DNA of 32,777 nucleotides from assembly GCA_937899065.1 (NCBI GenBank), contig CALBPG010000091.1, forward strand, positions 1 to 32,777, in the 5' to 3' direction. Positions within the stretch are counted from its first letter, which is position 1. Each line of letters opens with the position of its first letter. The DNA is from an uncultured Allomuricauda sp. Lineage in GTDB: Bacteria > Bacteroidota > Bacteroidia > Flavobacteriales > Flavobacteriaceae. The notes under the pieces are model-generated. The model worked only from the letters and a program-made list of their open reading frames with translations. It was not told the DNA's origin and did no database searches. Of this stretch, positions 31,901-32,777 are shown piece after piece. A program made the translations under genes and the position numbers.

Positions 31901-32777
31901 CCAACGGAAGCTGTTCAAGATTTGATGATGTAGGAATCATAAACTATCAACAACCGGTAGCCGATGCCGGACCTAGTATTGAGCAATGTTCCAATCCCAA
32001 CTTTTTGATGGCGGCCAATACCCCTATTGTAGGTACGGGCGAATGGACACAAATACTAGGACCACCTGTTACCATAACTGATGTCAACAATCCTTTGACT
32101 ACAGTTACTGGATTACCCGAAGGTAGTATTGCCACACTTCGGTGGACTATTACCAATGGTAGTTGTTCAAATAGTAATGACGATGTAACAATCACAAATG
32201 ACATACAACCAATCATAAATCTTGATTCTACAGATGAAACATGTGGATTATTACCTTATGTAGTTAATGGGGTTTCAGTGAATAGCTATGGGTCATTGAA
32301 TTGGTTAGAAAATGGTAATGGTTCTTTCTCTGACCCCACAATTCTTAATGCAGAATATATTCCAGATATATCTGATATAGGCAATACGGTAACCCTTACT
32401 CTTACAACTTTAAGCATCTATGGGAATTGTGTTGACGTAGGTGAGCTGGTTTTGACCATTAATCCAACACCAGCCATAACCGCAGCCGTGGGGACCGACC
32501 CAACCACCTGCGCGGGAAGCGACGGACAGATACAGCTCACATTCACGGGCGTGCCCAACGGCAACCAGACCATAAACTATGACGGGGGGAACTTCCCCGT
32601 GGTCGTGGCCGCCAACTCCGCAACCATAACAGGGCTCAGCGCGGGCAGCTACGACAACCTGGCCATAACCGTTTCAGGATGTACCTCCACCGAAGACCCC
32701 GACGTGACCTTGACCGACCCGGCAACACCAGCCATAACCGCAGCCGTGGGGACCGACCCAACCACCTGCGCGGGAAG
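28951..32777 (+). CDS. Giant repeat-containing adhesin (SprB-like), 3' end beyond the window
   Basis: The frame is open from ATG 28951 to the window edge, 1275 codons without a stop, so it is partial at the 3' end. An N-terminal extension (about 1-32) precedes a hydrophobic signal (MKAVFIVLLFSVSSNGIAQ, ATG at 29047 is an alternative start). A LamG/concanavalin-like domain of DUF8202 type follows (PAIEFNGNGDGQALHYRS, AEIFVLDTPAEINLSDAVE). Then come PKD/Ig-like repeats with conserved Cys, two near-identical 84-residue units and, from about residue 1171, 86-residue SprB-type repeats (TFTGVPNGNQTINYDGG, GLSAGSYDNLAITVSGC). Such proteins are secreted to the surface, often by the type IX system, and mediate adhesion or gliding. 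The secretion signal is out of view. Confidence 0.85.
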   Translation, partial: MTKKLLTYVWSILSLERIKSFFVKNPILGRSHMKAVFIVLLFSVSSNGIAQHLDTWFTADRAVNTPAINPISSFLPYPPFFDVDVDIWYDIIDFETQDAVPHPFPANDATYQLAPPFGFDYPFGDNGIDYLFPTGSVPGQPVLRSNIFNFNPAIEFNGNGDGQALHYRSISRNETTVFIVFSGNGSGNSAETQRLLFGGDVNNHPTTSRATNLSLGISDGNRFSVGRTRNGLDANASMWQQGNIDLLGRPTIAMFERDTIDGQVQERLRTRVNGIDDIDWIRDETPNLIADTQLFPFNRIGKHFNSGNADSDRNFTGHIAEIFVLDTPAEINLSDAVERIESYLAIKYGITLNSSGLGSTVGNDSYNYLAADGSIIWDFDLSNPYIFVIAGIGRVRFRDLEGCPTSYDDSKLRYNLHQRISKSVNSEAVVTISNNNDFNPDNLDDNRPDIDGRLFSPHFEYNYLLWGNDHGNLNLTASEVPAGVSDMIGREWLVSKTATALNPINNVSVKIELGASDIPLASTCDIFLIIDSDSDGDEGDFTSCPVTYIPLSSVDEGNRIVYFENVNFEHRDVFTIGYGDVINPTASNPPTQDLCDVIAPPIPDISVVADASDNCMVAGITHMGDMSDGNSNPEIITRTYRVTDLVGNFIDVTQIFNLYNSPEATLIVSSADDPICEGNSTTINVDFSEVGVSYQLRNDLGNVEIGAPVIGTGGTINLPTGNLTTTTTFNVLATSGTCAPVQLTDLVIITINPTVLADAPSDETTCVSYTLPALANGNYFTGPGGTGTALFQNDDITNVGVNTIYVYSPANASCPEAENSFTVTINPPVMADAYEPDNTSVFNECGPTHHVSALPAMGNGTWTQQSGPGVLFFETNANDYDQDLSVTQYGTYVFRWTVDNGVCSDFDEITVNFYEYATSSEAGPHIEQCSNPNFVMAANTPVVGTGEWTQEIGPPVTITDVYDPLTTVTGVPFDQVIVLRWTITNGSCSRFDDVGIINYQQPVADAGPSIEQCSNPNFLMAANTPIVGTGEWTQILGPPVTITDVNNPLTTVTGLPEGSIATLRWTITNGSCSNSNDDVTITNDIQPIINLDSTDETCGLLPYVVNGVSVNSYGSLNWLENGNGSFSDPTILNAEYIPDISDIGNTVTLTLTTLSIYGNCVDVGELVLTINPTPAITAAVGTDPTTCAGSDGQIQLTFTGVPNGNQTINYDGGNFPVVVAANSATITGLSAGSYDNLAITVSGCTSTEDPDVTLTDPATPAITAAVGTDPTTCAG
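31693..32196 (+). repeat. Two tandem 252-bp units in the adhesin
   Basis: The block starting GAGCAATGTTCCAATCCCAA is found at 31729 and 31981, 252 nt (84 codons) apart, with only a few substitutions over more than 70 nt. Each unit encodes EQCSNPNF, MAANTP, VGTGEWTQ, PPVTITDV and RWTITNGSCS. Confidence 0.85.
32466..32777 (+). repeat. 258-bp GC-rich SprB-type repeat, second unit starts at 32724
   Basis: The 54 nt from 32724 to the window end repeat 32466-32519 without mismatch, a period of 258 nt (86 codons). The unit is clearly richer in G and C than the adhesin upstream and prefers ACC, GAC, GCC and CAG codons. More units are expected beyond the window. Confidence 0.85.

Noticed and set aside
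31693-32777. CRISPR array in the repeat-rich end of the window
   Set aside because: The repeats are coding, 252 or 258 nt long, in frame within an open adhesin gene; no short repeat/spacer pattern or cas gene is present.

Overview
The window looks like a chromosome segment of a marine-type Flavobacteriaceae bacterium (Bacteroidota). Pointers are the TonB receptor with an N-terminal carboxypeptidase-like domain, a DUF5723/TSP3/OmpA outer-membrane protein, a giant adhesin with SprB-type repeats, TAnnTTTG-type promoter boxes, BfmA/BtgA-type mobilisation and AT-rich intergenic DNA. No tool was run; family names are recognised by eye.

Layout. (1) 1-4425, plus strand: a metal-homeostasis cluster of a Cys/His-rich small exported protein (DUF6660-like), a TonB-dependent receptor, a Fur-family regulator, a DUF3703 protein and a CDF zinc-type efflux pump, behind a dyad that looks like a Fur/Zur operator. 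(2) 4539-6328, minus strand: a lipocalin-like lipoprotein and tyrosine integrase 1. (3) 6480-24054: a genomic island of about 17.5 kb. It is bounded by a perfect 22-bp direct repeat of the 3' end of a tRNA-Asp gene (6501-6522 and 24003-24024). It carries integrase 2, an oriT-like hairpin cluster, a BfmA/BtgA mobilisation protein without a relaxase, a Fic pseudogene remnant, an AbiH-AbiV abortive-infection pair, an intact Fic protein and a secreted EEP-fold nuclease. These are followed by a compact eight-gene minus-strand operon (YegP, excalibur, TerB-like, four-TM coiled-coil protein, vWA-like lipoprotein, DUF4236, 622-aa unknown, 125-aa membrane protein), further small exported proteins, a two-component system preceded by a Pro-tailed lipopeptide gene, and a HTH-like/TM protein. 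(4) 24091-25914, minus strand: ada and a PEP-mutase/isocitrate-lyase-like gene. (5) 26535 to the window end: the DUF5723-OmpA protein and a >1275-residue adhesin cut by the window edge.

How the parts fit. The 43-nt tRNA-Asp fragment at 6480-6522 begins exactly at the anticodon loop, whereas the copy at 24003 begins at the T loop. This is best explained by two elements, each with its own integrase, inserted at two sub-sites of one tRNA-Asp gene whose 5' half lies outside the window. The metal cluster would then be cargo of the left element. Inside the right island, a 16-bp palindrome (TTACAG-N4-CTGTAA) precedes two transcription units with identical spacing (21 nt to a TAGGTTTG box, 29 nt more to the ATG). 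Near-copies lie upstream of the nuclease gene and between the two-component locus and the HTH-like gene. This suggests that the island's TPR histidine kinase and response regulator control the eight-gene operon and its companions. That regulated operon is the best candidate for an undescribed system here.
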